Positions 7,936 to 17,411 of a stretch of 64,000 nt of DNA are shown one piece after another. The first letter of the stretch is position 1. Each line of letters begins with the position of its first letter. A program made the translations under genes and the position numbers. The notes below the pieces were generated by a model, which was not told the origin of the DNA, did not search any database, and was given only the letters and a program-made list of their open reading frames with translations. The stretch comes from JAVDCA01 sp035293985 (GTDB lineage Bacteria > Pseudomonadota > Alphaproteobacteria > Rhizobiales > Xanthobacteraceae). Where the stretch lies: positions 138,783 to 202,782 of the forward strand of contig DATGLS010000025.1 of assembly GCA_035293985.1 (NCBI GenBank), in the 5' to 3' direction.

Positions 7936-9183
7936 CTACTTCTGCGCCTCGCTCATCGGATAGATCAGCGACCCGTTCTTGTACTTGTCCGGCGACAGGA
8001 TCACCTCGGTCTTCGGGTCCTTGAACTGGGCGATGCCGCCGTTCGCCGTCACGTGCTGGAACTGGGTGAACAGGATGCGCGACTCCCTCCACTCACCGTC
8101 GGCGCCGTAGCCGAGGGGGCCGACCACCGTGTCGACGGTGTGGGCGTGCAGGTATTGCGCGAGCCTGTCGTCGTCGAGGCTGCGCGTCGCCTCGACCGCG
8201 GCCGCGACGAGCTGGCCGACCGCATAGGCGAAGGGCACGAACCCGTACCCGAGCGGGTCGGTGCCGAGCGCCGGCGCCTTGGCCTGGTACTTCGCCAGCA
8301 GCTCGGCGCTGCCGGGGAAGTTCATCGCCGGCACGAAGCTTTCGTTGAGCACGATGCCATTGATCAGCGGCCCGAGCTGCATCTTGATCGGCGTCACATA
8401 GAGCCCGACGAGGCTGCCGCCGAACATCTTCGGCACGAGGCTGATCTCGTGCGCGGCGCGGATGATGCCCACCGTATCGGGCGGATAGGCGGCGGCGAAC
8501 ACGACGTCCGGACGGGCCGCCTGCACGCCGCGCATCACCGAGATGAAATCGGTGTTATTGGGGGGATATTTCGCGTCATGCACGATCTCGAGGCCGTTCG
8601 CCTTGGCGTTGGCGCGCGCGCCGTCGGCCGACGTCTTGGCGAATTCCGCGTCGGCCGCGATGATCGCGACCGTCTGCGGCTTCGGGTTCTGCGCCATCGC
8701 GAGCGCGAAGAACCCGCGCGAATAGGCGGCCGGACCCTCCGGGCCGAGCGGGACGGTGGAGAAATAGCGCGGATAATTGAACTGGCGGTTCACGCCGAGC
8801 CCGAGGATGCTGATTGTCATCTTCTTGTGGGCGATGATCACCGGCATCGCGGGGGCGACCATGTTGGTCGCATAGGGCCCGATCACGAGGTCGACCTTGT
8901 CGACGTCGAGAAGCTTCGTATAGAGCGCCGGCACATTCGCAGGATTGCTCTGGTCGTCGTAGTAGACGAGCTGCACCGGCCGGCCGAGCAGCCCGCCCTT
9001 GGCGTTGACGTCGTCGCGCCAGATCTCGAATGCCGCCAGAACCTGCTTGCCGTTCGGTGCGACGCCGCCCGTGAGCGCCATGGAGAAGCCGATCTTGATC
9101 GGCTCCGCCGCACGTGCGGGCAGGGCGGCGAGGAGGAGCACGGCGAGCGCCACGCAGGCGCGCGCGATCGGGTTGCGGAACAT
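7936..9183 (-). CDS. Branched-chain-type ABC transporter substrate-binding protein
   Basis: A 415-aa periplasmic receptor of the Leu/Ile/Val-binding (Peripla_BP_6) class. It has a clear Sec signal peptide ending ALPARAAEP, followed by IKIGFSMALTGGVAPNGKQ, the family's first strand and ligand loop, and GPYATNMVAPAMPVI. In alphaproteobacteria these receptors frequently bind aromatic acids or other carboxylates rather than amino acids. The start at 9183 is preferred over the longer frame because GGAGG precedes it and it begins the signal peptide. No permease or ATPase genes are nearby; it may serve the adjacent VOC/reductase genes. Confidence 0.9.
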   Translation of the reverse strand: MFRNPIARACVALAVLLLAALPARAAEPIKIGFSMALTGGVAPNGKQVLAAFEIWRDDVNAKGGLLGRPVQLVYYDDQSNPANVPALYTKLLDVDKVDLVIGPYATNMVAPAMPVIIAHKKMTISILGLGVNRQFNYPRYFSTVPLGPEGPAAYSRGFFALAMAQNPKPQTVAIIAADAEFAKTSADGARANAKANGLEIVHDAKYPPNNTDFISVMRGVQAARPDVVFAAAYPPDTVGIIRAAHEISLVPKMFGGSLVGLYVTPIKMQLGPLINGIVLNESFVPAMNFPGSAELLAKYQAKAPALGTDPLGYGFVPFAYAVGQLVAAAVEATRSLDDDRLAQYLHAHTVDTVVGPLGYGADGEWRESRILFTQFQHVTANGGIAQFKDPKTEVILSPDKYKNGSLIYPMSEAQK

Positions 9184-9267
9184 GGCGTCCTCCCTCGACG
9201 GCATCGCTGCACGGCCGATGCCTCTGTCTCACTTATGCGACGTCGAGCGCTAGGGTGAGCAGACGAC

Positions 9268-9330
9268 GCCGCGAAGCGGCGTGCCCATGTGGGGCTGGCG
9301 GTGGGCACGCTTCGCTTCGCCCACACTCCG
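9268..9330. repeat. Dispersed repeat (family B, GTGGGCA...TGCCCAC type)
   Basis: Contains paired GTGCCCA and GTGGGCAC with GCGAAGC/GCTTCGC segments. Similar elements occur at 22660, 23563 and 37097. Confidence 0.55.
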
Positions 9331-9351
9331 GATTCGGTGCGCGCCGCGATC

Positions 9352-9789
9352 CTATTGCCTGTAATCCCCTCGCGCGAAGGCGTCGTCGTAGTGCTTCTGC
9401 GTCAGGTTGGTGATTTCCCACCACACCTTGTTCATGTCCTGGAGGCAAAACGAGCGGAGGCCGTTTCTCTCCTCGACGCTTTTCACCTGGCGGATGCCGT
9501 ACTCATCCTTGTGCGCCGTCGCGGCCGCATGCGCGGCATCGACGTCGCCGGCGCTCGCGACCGCGAGCTTGAAGCGGTTCTGCGGTCCCTGCTCCTTCTG
9601 CTCGCCGTCGACGTGCACGCATACCACGGTCCACGGGCCGCCCTTGGAGAGGTACTGCGCCTCCGGCAGCGGCCGCACCACATCGATGCCGAGGAACTCG
9701 GTGAGGAAGCGCCGCGTCGCCGGCGTGTCGCTGCATTCGAGCGTGCCGTGCGAGAGCAGATCGGGATTGACGATCGAGGCGATGGTCAT
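9352..9789 (-). CDS. VOC-family protein, dioxygenase-like
   Basis: A 145-aa VOC-fold protein: start NPDLLSHGTLECSDTPATRRF (His14 in the metal-ligand position), ends with KVWWEITNLT, where Glu supplies the last ligand of the typical H-x-E set. The WWEI ending resembles extradiol dioxygenase-like VOC proteins. It is preceded by GGAGGAAAG and follows the next VOC gene by 15 bp on the same strand, so the two and the reductase upstream are probably one operon. Confidence 0.83.
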   Translation of the reverse strand: MTIASIVNPDLLSHGTLECSDTPATRRFLTEFLGIDVVRPLPEAQYLSKGGPWTVVCVHVDGEQKEQGPQNRFKLAVASAGDVDAAHAAATAHKDEYGIRQVKSVEERNGLRSFCLQDMNKVWWEITNLTQKHYDDAFARGDYRQ

Positions 9790-9804
9790 TGCTTTCCTCC
9801 CGGC

Positions 9805-10326
9805 TCACGGCGCCTGCGGGTCGACCTGGTCGCCCTTCTGGCGCAGCGACGTGTAGAGCAGCTCCGGCGTGCGGTACTCGATCTCCCACCAGTTCGAGTC
9901 GCCATCGACGAAGTAGAACGCGTAGGAGCCGTGGCGGAAGCGCGGCTTCTGCACGCGGCCGAGCCCGAACTCCTTCTGTCGAGCGCTGATCTTCTCGAAT
10001 GCCTCGTCGACGGCCGCCTGGCTCGACACGAACACGCCCCAGTGGTTGAGCATCTCCTGCGGCACGGCGATCTCGGCGACCTCGCGCGCCTCCAGCACCC
10101 AATAGGGCTGGCCGGCGAGCTTCTCGCCCGGCTTGTGGCCGCGTTCGCGGATCAGCAGCACGCCCTTTTCGGGCTCGACGCATTCGAGCCCGAGCAGCGC
10201 CTCGCACATGCGCCGGGCGCGCTTGATGTCGCGGGTGACGAACGTGCCGGAAATCAACGTCGTCGGCTTGATGTGCGGGCTCGCGCCGGCGGCCTGCTCG
10301 GCTTGCGTCATCGCGGGGGCATTCAT
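9805..10326 (-). CDS. VOC-family protein, dioxygenase-like
   Basis: A 173-aa VOC-fold protein with HIKPTTLISGTFVTRDIKRAR at the start of the domain and DGDSNWWEIEYRTPE near the end, the same WWEI metal-ligand ending as its downstream neighbour. It has an N-terminal extension of about 18 residues before the fold. AAGGAGGAG precedes the ATG. The pair of paralogous VOC proteins may form a hetero-oligomeric enzyme or act on successive intermediates; both are inferences from tandem location. Confidence 0.83.
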   Translation of the reverse strand: MNAPAMTQAEQAAGASPHIKPTTLISGTFVTRDIKRARRMCEALLGLECVEPEKGVLLIRERGHKPGEKLAGQPYWVLEAREVAEIAVPQEMLNHWGVFVSSQAAVDEAFEKISARQKEFGLGRVQKPRFRHGSYAFYFVDGDSNWWEIEYRTPELLYTSLRQKGDQVDPQAP

Positions 10327-10350
10327 GGGCTCCTCCTTGCGTTTCTATCG

Positions 10351-11301
10351 TTACAAATCCAGCACCAGCGTCTCGCCCGGCAAGGCGCGCGACACGCAGA
10401 CCTGGATGTTTCGTTCCCGTTCCTCGTCGGTCAAGACCTCGTCGCGATGGTCGGCGCGTCCGCGGACCAAGCCGACCCGGCAAGTGCCGCAGACGCCTTC
10501 CTTGCACAGGGTCTTGACCTTGATACCGGCGCTCGCGAGCGTCTCGAGGATGCTCTTGTCGGCCGCCACGGTGAGCGTCTTGCCCGCGCGCTTGAGAACG
10601 ATCTCGAACGACCGGTCGGACGAGCGCGGCGCGATGTCGGCCTCGGAGCCGCGAAAGAGCTCGTAGTGCACGCTGCCCTTGGGCCAGTTCGGCGTCGCTT
10701 CGCGCACGGCGCGGATCAGGCCGGGCGGCCCGCAGACGTAGACATGCGCCGCCGCCGGCCGCTCCTTGAGCAGCGCCGCGACGTCGAGGCCGCGCGCGAT
10801 GTCGCCGCCGTCGAAATGGGCGATGAGCCGCGGCCCGAGCGCCGCCTCGATCTCATCGATGAAGGCCGCCTCGGCGCGGCTCTTTGCGCAGTAGTGCAGC
10901 GTGAAGTCGAGCCCGCCCGCGGCCAGCCGCCGGCTCATGGCGAGCAGCGGCGTGATGCCGATGCCGCCGGCGATCAGGATGTGGCGCTCGCCCGCCTCGT
11001 TGAGAGCGAAATTGTTGATGGGCTCGGACGACGACAGGATATCGCCGGCGCGGAGCTGATCATGCACATAGGTCGAGCCGCCGCGGCTGTCGGTTTCGCG
11101 CAGCACCGCGATCACGTAGCGGTGCGTCTCGGTCGGGTCGTTGAGCAGCGAATACGAGCGCTCCTCGCCATTGCCCAGCGTCACGTCGATATGGGCGCCG
11201 GCCGTGAAGGCCGGCAGCGCGCCGCCGTCGGCGGCGGCGAGCTCGATCGACTTGATGCGCCGCGTGACGTCGGCGATGCGGGCGACCCTGAGCTGTAGCA
11301 A
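10351..11301 (-). CDS. PDR/VanB-type oxidoreductase (flavin, NAD(P)H, C-terminal [2Fe-2S])
   Basis: About 316 aa, domain order flavin-binding (RSYSLLND motif), NAD(P)H-binding (GGIGITPLLAM, CGPPGLI) and plant-type ferredoxin with CKEGVCGTC and a distal Cys in NIQVCVSRA. This is the phthalate dioxygenase reductase/VanB class that supplies electrons to Rieske oxygenases. No Rieske oxygenase is in view, which is odd. Start: no ATG is available; the TTG at 11301 has AGGGAG seven bases upstream and gives the usual LQLRVARI start, so it is preferred to the TTG at 11331. Operon with two VOC genes downstream. Confidence 0.88.
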   Translation of the reverse strand: MLQLRVARIADVTRRIKSIELAAADGGALPAFTAGAHIDVTLGNGEERSYSLLNDPTETHRYVIAVLRETDSRGGSTYVHDQLRAGDILSSSEPINNFALNEAGERHILIAGGIGITPLLAMSRRLAAGGLDFTLHYCAKSRAEAAFIDEIEAALGPRLIAHFDGGDIARGLDVAALLKERPAAAHVYVCGPPGLIRAVREATPNWPKGSVHYELFRGSEADIAPRSSDRSFEIVLKRAGKTLTVAADKSILETLASAGIKVKTLCKEGVCGTCRVGLVRGRADHRDEVLTDEERERNIQVCVSRALPGETLVLDL

Positions 11302-11482
11302 CGCGTTCTCCCTGGGCTCCGGCTTGTCCAATTCAGGCCGCCGTCGTCGCCCGCGTGCGAGGCGACGACGGCGGCGGGGGTTTCGTGCGCATGATGCACC
11401 CGATTGCGCCCGGCGCGCTATATCGGCAATATTCGAAATTGGCTTAACCCTATAGCTTTTGGATCATATCCGGGGGCCGCCC

Positions 11483-12430
11483 ATGGACTGGGTCGACCGC
11501 ATCGGCCGCCGCGTCAAGCTGCGCGACCTGCACGTTCTCCTCGCCGTCACCCAATGGGGCAGCATGGCGAAGGCGGCGCGCCATCTCGCCACCTCGCAAC
11601 CGGTGCTGTCGAAGACCATCGCCGAGCTCGAGCACGCGCTCGGCGTGCGCCTGCTCGATCGCAGCCCGCACGGCGTCGAGGCGACCATCTATGGCCGCGC
11701 CCTGATCAATCGCGGGCTTGCGATCTTTCACGAGCTGCGCGAGGGCCTCAAGGAGATCGAGTTCCTGGCCGATCCGGCTGCCGGCGAGTTGCGCGTCGGC
11801 TGCCCCGAGGCCATGAGCGCCGGCCTGCTGCCGGCCATCATGGAACGGCTCACGCAACGCGCGCCGCGCGTCACGCTCCAGGTCGTGCAGGCCAACACGG
11901 TGACGGAGGAGTTCCGCGAATTGCGTGGGCGCGGCGTCGATCTCATGCTCGGCCGCGTCTCCGGCGCGCTCGACGACGACCTCGCGGCCGAGACGCTCTA
12001 CGCTGAACGCATGTTCGTGGTCGCCGGCGCCCACAGCCCGTGGGCGCGCCGGCGCAAGCTTACCCTCGCCGACCTCGCCGGCGCGACCTGGGTCAACGCG
12101 CCGGCGGAGAGTATCGTCGGTTCCTATCTCGCCGAGGTATTTGCCGCGCAGGGCCTCGCGCCGCCCCGCGTCGGCGTGGTGTCGTTCTCGATGTATCTGC
12201 GCAACACGCTGCTCGCCTCCGGTCGTTACGTCGCGCTGATGCCCGGCTCGGTGCTGCGGTTCTCCGCCGAGCGCTTCGCCCTGCGCGCCCTGCCGATCCG
12301 CCTGCCGCCCGTCGATGCCACCATCGCGATCGTCACGCTGAAGAACCGCACGCTGGGGCCGGTGGCCCAGCTTTTCGTCGCGTGCGCGCGCGAGGTGGCA
12401 CGGCCGATCGCGAAGTCGCTCGCGTCTTAG
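11483..12430 (+). CDS. LysR-family transcriptional regulator
   Basis: A 315-aa LysR regulator. HTH lies in about residues 10-68 (LRDLHVLLAVTQWGSMAKAA, LDRSPHGVEAT), the effector domain follows. The HTH pattern, with an aromatic-type QPVLSKTIAELE recognition helix, resembles the GbpR/aromatic-degradation subgroup. It is divergent from the reductase/VOC operon and is the obvious candidate regulator for it. The ATG at 11483 is chosen; a TTG at 11459 would add eight residues without support. Confidence 0.88.
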   Translation: MDWVDRIGRRVKLRDLHVLLAVTQWGSMAKAARHLATSQPVLSKTIAELEHALGVRLLDRSPHGVEATIYGRALINRGLAIFHELREGLKEIEFLADPAAGELRVGCPEAMSAGLLPAIMERLTQRAPRVTLQVVQANTVTEEFRELRGRGVDLMLGRVSGALDDDLAAETLYAERMFVVAGAHSPWARRRKLTLADLAGATWVNAPAESIVGSYLAEVFAAQGLAPPRVGVVSFSMYLRNTLLASGRYVALMPGSVLRFSAERFALRALPIRLPPVDATIAIVTLKNRTLGPVAQLFVACAREVARPIAKSLAS

Positions 12431-12548
12431 GCTCCTCGGCGGGCCGGGCAGCCCGGACGCGCGGGTCAGGTTCCCGGCGGAACTCCAATGGGGCACCCAC
12501 AGTTGACTTCCGAGTCACAAAAGAGTCAGCGCCACAGAGGAGTGGGCC

Positions 12549-13037
12549 ATGGCGAGCGAAGCCGATATCGACCGGGTGTGGGAGATCATGGACGACGTCT
12601 CCATCTGCATGGTCACGACCCACGCCGGCGGAAAGATGCGCGCCCGCCCCATGCACGCGATCCCGGACCGCGACGAAGGCGAGATCTATTTCATCACCGA
12701 TACGCGGGGTGCCAAGGACGATGAGATCGCCGCGGCGCCCGACGTGTGTCTCGCCTTCGCCGACATCGGCGACAACAGCTATCTCAGCGTCACGGGCCGC
12801 GCCGAGACGATCCGCGATCCCGACAAGGCCAAGGACCTGTGGAGCATCGAGGCGCAAGCCTGGTGGCCACGCGGCCCCCAGGACCCGAGCGTGCGCGTGC
12901 TCCGCGTCATTCCCGAGCAGGCCGAATTCTGGGATACGCGCGGCAACTCGATCACCGTTGCGCTCAAGCTCTTGACCGCGCGGATGACCGGACGTCGGCC
13001 CGATCTCGGCGAGAGCAAGAAGGTGCAGGTGCGATGA
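12549..13037 (+). CDS. Pyridoxamine 5'-phosphate oxidase-like protein (general stress protein 26 type)
   Basis: A 162-aa split-barrel flavin-binding protein. The first strand set VWEIMDDVSICMVTTHAGGKMRARPM and IYFITDTRGAKDDEI are typical of the general stress protein 26 subgroup, which bind FMN or other flavins/F420-like cofactors in the cytoplasm; function is generally unknown. The ending RGNSITVALKLLTARMTG is also usual for the group. A GAGGAG sequence precedes the ATG. Monocistronic between a LysR gene and convergent argG. Confidence 0.87.
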   Translation: MASEADIDRVWEIMDDVSICMVTTHAGGKMRARPMHAIPDRDEGEIYFITDTRGAKDDEIAAAPDVCLAFADIGDNSYLSVTGRAETIRDPDKAKDLWSIEAQAWWPRGPQDPSVRVLRVIPEQAEFWDTRGNSITVALKLLTARMTGRRPDLGESKKVQVR

Positions 13038-13039
13038 TC

Positions 13040-13175
13040 TCTACCCTCCCCTGAAGGAGGAGGGTCGCCGCGCGCAGCGCCGGCGGTGGGGTGACGGCGC
13101 CACCCCCACCCGATCCGCGCCTGCGGCGCGGATCGACCTTCCCCTGCAGGGCCCTGCAGGAGGAGGTGAAGAGAG
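13040..13175. repeat. GC-rich dispersed repeat (family A) with perfect palindrome
   Basis: Fills the gap between two convergent genes. It includes CTCCCCTGAAGGAGGAG-like hairpins and the perfect 18-bp palindrome CCTGCAGGGCCCTGCAGG at 13143-13160. May terminate either gene. Confidence 0.6.
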
Positions 13176-13176
13176 C

Positions 13177-14409
<1,233 letters not shown>

Positions 14410-14468
14410 CTTGGTCTCCCGAAAGCCCTTTCGCGCGAGCCCGCTTTATAGGCGGAACCGACGCCGCT

Positions 14469-15371
14469 TCAAGCCGCGATCCCGGCGAGCCGCGCCTTGA
14501 TGCGCGGCACGGCAAAGTCGCGAAAGGCGCGCAATTTCTGCGGCAGCATGCGTCCGCCCGCGTGGACGAGATGGACCGGCGAGGGCTCCGGCTCGAACGC
14601 GGTCAGCGCCAGGGCAAGCTTGCCGGCACGCAACGCTTCCTCAGCCTGATAGGAGAGCACGCGAGTGATGCCCAGGCTCGCGACCGAGGCGTCGATCGCA
14701 GCCTCCGCGGTGTTGACGACGAGGCGCGCGCGTACTGCGACGGACCTCTCCGCCTTGCCCTGCGTGAACCGCCACGAGGCACCCGACACGCCTTCGAACG
14801 CGATGCAGTCATGCGCCGCCAGATCCGCCGGCGCCTGCGGCACGCCGCGGGCCGCGAAATAGCCTGGGCTCGCGCAGACGACCCGGCGGATGGCGCCGAG
14901 CCGCGTCGCCAGGAGGCTCGAGTCGGGCAGCGCGCCGATGCGCACGGCGACGTCGATGTGCTCCTCCAGCAGGTTGACGGTGTGGTCCGACAGCGTGAGG
15001 CGGACGGCGATCTCCGCATAGGCGCGCAGGAAGTCGATCACCACCGGCAGCACATGCAGGCGCCCGAACACGATCGGCGCCGTCACGATCAGCTCACCGC
15101 GCGGCGCACTGTACTCGCCTGCTGCGGCGCGCTCGGCCTCGTCGACCTCCTCGAGGATGCGGCGGCAGGCCGCCACATAGCCGTCGCCCGCCTCGGTGAG
15201 CGTCAGCCGCCGGCTCGTGCGGGTCAGAAGCCGCGTGCCGAGGTGCGTCTCGAGCTCCGAGACCTTGCGGCTCACCGTGGCGAGCGGCACGCGCAGGCGC
15301 CGCGCCGCCGCCGACAGGCTGCCGGCCTCGACGGCGGCGATCAGGATCGACATGGCTTCGAGACGGTCCAT
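14469..15371 (-). CDS. LysR-family transcriptional regulator
   Basis: A 300-aa LysR protein of the large PcpR/AaeR-like subgroup: MDRLEAMSILIAAVEAGSLS, RRLRVPLATVSRKVSELE, TRTSRRLTLTEAG in the winged HTH, then an effector domain (about residues 90-290). It is divergent from a PNPOx-like gene with 101 bp between starts and a perfect palindrome ten bp ahead of its own start, an arrangement typical of a regulator with one divergent target. The ATG at 15371 is preferred over a longer reading that lacks homologous sequence. Confidence 0.9.
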   Translation of the reverse strand: MDRLEAMSILIAAVEAGSLSAAARRLRVPLATVSRKVSELETHLGTRLLTRTSRRLTLTEAGDGYVAACRRILEEVDEAERAAAGEYSAPRGELIVTAPIVFGRLHVLPVVIDFLRAYAEIAVRLTLSDHTVNLLEEHIDVAVRIGALPDSSLLATRLGAIRRVVCASPGYFAARGVPQAPADLAAHDCIAFEGVSGASWRFTQGKAERSVAVRARLVVNTAEAAIDASVASLGITRVLSYQAEEALRAGKLALALTAFEPEPSPVHLVHAGGRMLPQKLRAFRDFAVPRIKARLAGIAA

Positions 15372-15380
15372 GAGCGCGCC

Positions 15381-15399
15381 CCTTCCGTATTTCGGAAGG
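15381..15399. promoter_or_regulatory. Palindromic operator candidate
   Basis: Perfect inverted repeat CCTTCCG-TATTT-CGGAAGG in the LysR/PNPOx divergent region, 9 bp before the LysR start codon. Probably the LysR binding site; inferred. Confidence 0.55.
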
Positions 15400-15472
15400 A
15401 TGAGTACCAAATATGCTGGATTATCGTGGAATGCGAGAGGTCTATTTGAATGCCGTACCTCGGAGGTGTCCC

Positions 15473-16093
15473 ATGCACTTGATCGATCCGCCATCGAGCG
15501 ACGTCGCCTTCACGCCGAGCGTGAAGGCCGTGCAGCTTCGCAAAGGCCTGCGTCCGGTTCATCGCGCGATCGAGGAGCGCGGCGGCTTCGCGACCCGCAT
15601 CACGCCCGACCTTGCGGGCTTCATCGCGGCTCAGACCAGCGTCTTCCTCGGCACCGCGAGTCGCGACGGCCAGCCCTACATCCAGCATCGCGGCGGGCCG
15701 CCCGGCTTCCTGCAGGTGCTCGACGATCACACCATCGCGTTCGCGGATTTTGCCGGCAACCGGCAATACATCACGCTCGGCAATCTCGGCGAGAACCCCA
15801 AGGCCTATCTTTTCCTGATCGACTATGCGCACCGCCGTCGCATCAAGCTGTGGGGCGAAGCGCGCGTGGTCGAGGACGACGCCGATCTGATCGCGCGTCT
15901 CATGCCGGCCGACTACAAGGCGCGCCCCGAGCAGGCGATCCTGTTCACGCTCGCGGCGTGGAACGCGAATTGTCCGCAGCACATCCCGCAGCGGTTCGAC
16001 GCCGCCGACGTGGCCGCCGCGCTCGCGGAGCGCGACCGGCGGATTGCCGAGCTCGAGGCGGAGGTGGCGCGGCTGCGCTCAGGGACGAGCTAG
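15473..16093 (+). CDS. Pyridoxamine 5'-phosphate oxidase-like flavoprotein
   Basis: A 206-aa split-barrel protein. FIAAQTSVFLGTASRDGQPYIQHRGG and the following NLGENPKAYLFLIDY are those of a large family of PNPOx-related proteins thought to bind FMN. The C-terminal 35 residues (AAALAERDRRIAELEAEVARL) form a probable coiled coil, an addition seen in several relatives. GGAGGTG lies ideally ahead of the ATG at 15473. It is divergent from a LysR gene and overlaps the end of the protease gene by 15 bp tail to tail. Substrate unknown. Confidence 0.87.
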   Translation: MHLIDPPSSDVAFTPSVKAVQLRKGLRPVHRAIEERGGFATRITPDLAGFIAAQTSVFLGTASRDGQPYIQHRGGPPGFLQVLDDHTIAFADFAGNRQYITLGNLGENPKAYLFLIDYAHRRRIKLWGEARVVEDDADLIARLMPADYKARPEQAILFTLAAWNANCPQHIPQRFDAADVAAALAERDRRIAELEAEVARLRSGTS

Positions 16094-17398
16094 TCGCGGT
16101 CGGGTGTCAGCGGCTGCGACGCCGCCCGACGCGAGGTAGGCGAGGTATTGCTGGTACGTGATGTAGCGCGAGGCCGTGATCTTTCCGTCCGGATGGAAGC
16201 CGACGAGATCGATCTGACCGTCATAGTTGGTGTCGTAGAACGAGATGTCCCACTTCCCGTCGCGATCGAGGTCCTCCACGATGATGTCGGTCTTGCCGTC
16301 GTAGTTGCTGTCGATGTAGGCGACGATCGGCGACTTCGGATCAGTAGGGGTCACGATCACGACATCCGCGATATTGTCGCAATTGGTGTCGATGCCGACC
16401 TTGTAGTCCTGCCCCTTCTTCCATGAGGCATCGAGCTTGCTCTCGTAGATCACCATCGCGTTGCAGTTGGGCGGGACGGCGGCCTTGCGCGCCAGCTTGG
16501 GCGCGGGCGCGCTCGCCGCAGGCGGGGATACGCTCGTCGCCGGCGCCGGTGCGCTCAGCGCGCCGACGAACGGCGCGATGTCGACCACCGAGATCGCAAA
16601 GTTGAGATTCTCGCCTTCGGTGTCCTTGAAGGAATTCACGCCGAGAATGCGCCCAGAGTCGCCGATCAGCGGCCCGCCCGAATTCCCGGGGCTGATCGGC
16701 GTCTGCGTCTGGATGACGTCGGCGCGGTGCTTGTTCGGATCGTCCTTGCCTTGCCACTTGAAGTCGTTGCGGATCTGGCTGATCAGCCCGCGCGTATAGG
16801 TCCAGGCCTCGCCCGACGGATGCCCGATCGCGTGCACATCCGCGCCGACCTGGATTTCGCTCGGGCTGCCGAGCTCCAGAGGCTTGATCCCCTTCGGCAT
16901 CATCGTGAGCCTGAGCAGCGCGAGGTCATGCGTCGCATCGGTCTTGACGACGTCGGCGCGCACGAGGCCGTCGAGATCGATCGGGGCGCCCTCGGTCGGC
17001 GGCTTGAACAGGATGCCGACCATGCGGCTCGAGCCGACCACGTGCCAGTTGGTGAGGATCAGCCCGTTGCCGAGATAGCTGCCGGAGCCGAGCTTGTTGT
17101 CGAACGTGACGATCAGCACCACCGCGGGCGCCGCCGCGCGATAGATCGCGATTTCCTGGGCGCCGCGTGTCGCCAGTGCACCCTGGTCGGCGAGTCGCCG
17201 CGCCAATGCGTTGCGGATGACCTCGCCGGGTAGTGCCTCGACGGCGTCGTCCCAGGTCGCCGCCGGCGTCGCGGGACCGGCCATGCCAATCGACGGCAAG
17301 GGTTGGCCCAGCGATTGCGGCTCGGCGGCGCCCGCGGCGCAGGTGACGAGCGACACAACCGTAGCTAGGATCAGCGCCGATATGGTTTGGGCTTTCAT
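16079..17398 (-). CDS. Exported trypsin-like serine protease with Asp-rich C-terminal repeats
   Basis: A 439-aa protein with a Sec signal peptide (residues 1-25) and a trypsin-like domain from about 80 to 280. The catalytic triad is visible: His119 in NWHVV, Asp158 in THDLALL, Ser240 in PGNSGGP. A Pro/Ala linker follows, then about residues 335-405 carry Asp/Asn-rich units (DTNCDNIAD, DSNYDGKTD, DLDRDGKWD, DTNYDGQID) resembling calcium-binding EF-hand-like or FG-GAP loops. No PDZ domain is present, so it is not DegP. It is divergent from a CHAT protease with only 13 bp between start codons; GGGGGAG serves as its ribosome site. Confidence 0.88.
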   Translation of the reverse strand: MKAQTISALILATVVSLVTCAAGAAEPQSLGQPLPSIGMAGPATPAATWDDAVEALPGEVIRNALARRLADQGALATRGAQEIAIYRAAAPAVVLIVTFDNKLGSGSYLGNGLILTNWHVVGSSRMVGILFKPPTEGAPIDLDGLVRADVVKTDATHDLALLRLTMMPKGIKPLELGSPSEIQVGADVHAIGHPSGEAWTYTRGLISQIRNDFKWQGKDDPNKHRADVIQTQTPISPGNSGGPLIGDSGRILGVNSFKDTEGENLNFAISVVDIAPFVGALSAPAPATSVSPPAASAPAPKLARKAAVPPNCNAMVIYESKLDASWKKGQDYKVGIDTNCDNIADVVIVTPTDPKSPIVAYIDSNYDGKTDIIVEDLDRDGKWDISFYDTNYDGQIDLVGFHPDGKITASRYITYQQYLAYLASGGVAAADTRPRLARP

Positions 17399-17411
17399 CC
17401 GGCTCCCCCCG

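Noticed and set aside
9289..11298. Long plus-strand open frame of 669 codons
   Set aside because: Shadow of the VOC and reductase genes on the other strand.
17211..17411. Upstream extension of the CHAT gene
   Set aside because: It would overlap the protease gene and shift the signal peptide inward; the ATG at 17412 begins a clean signal peptide even though its ribosome site is poor.
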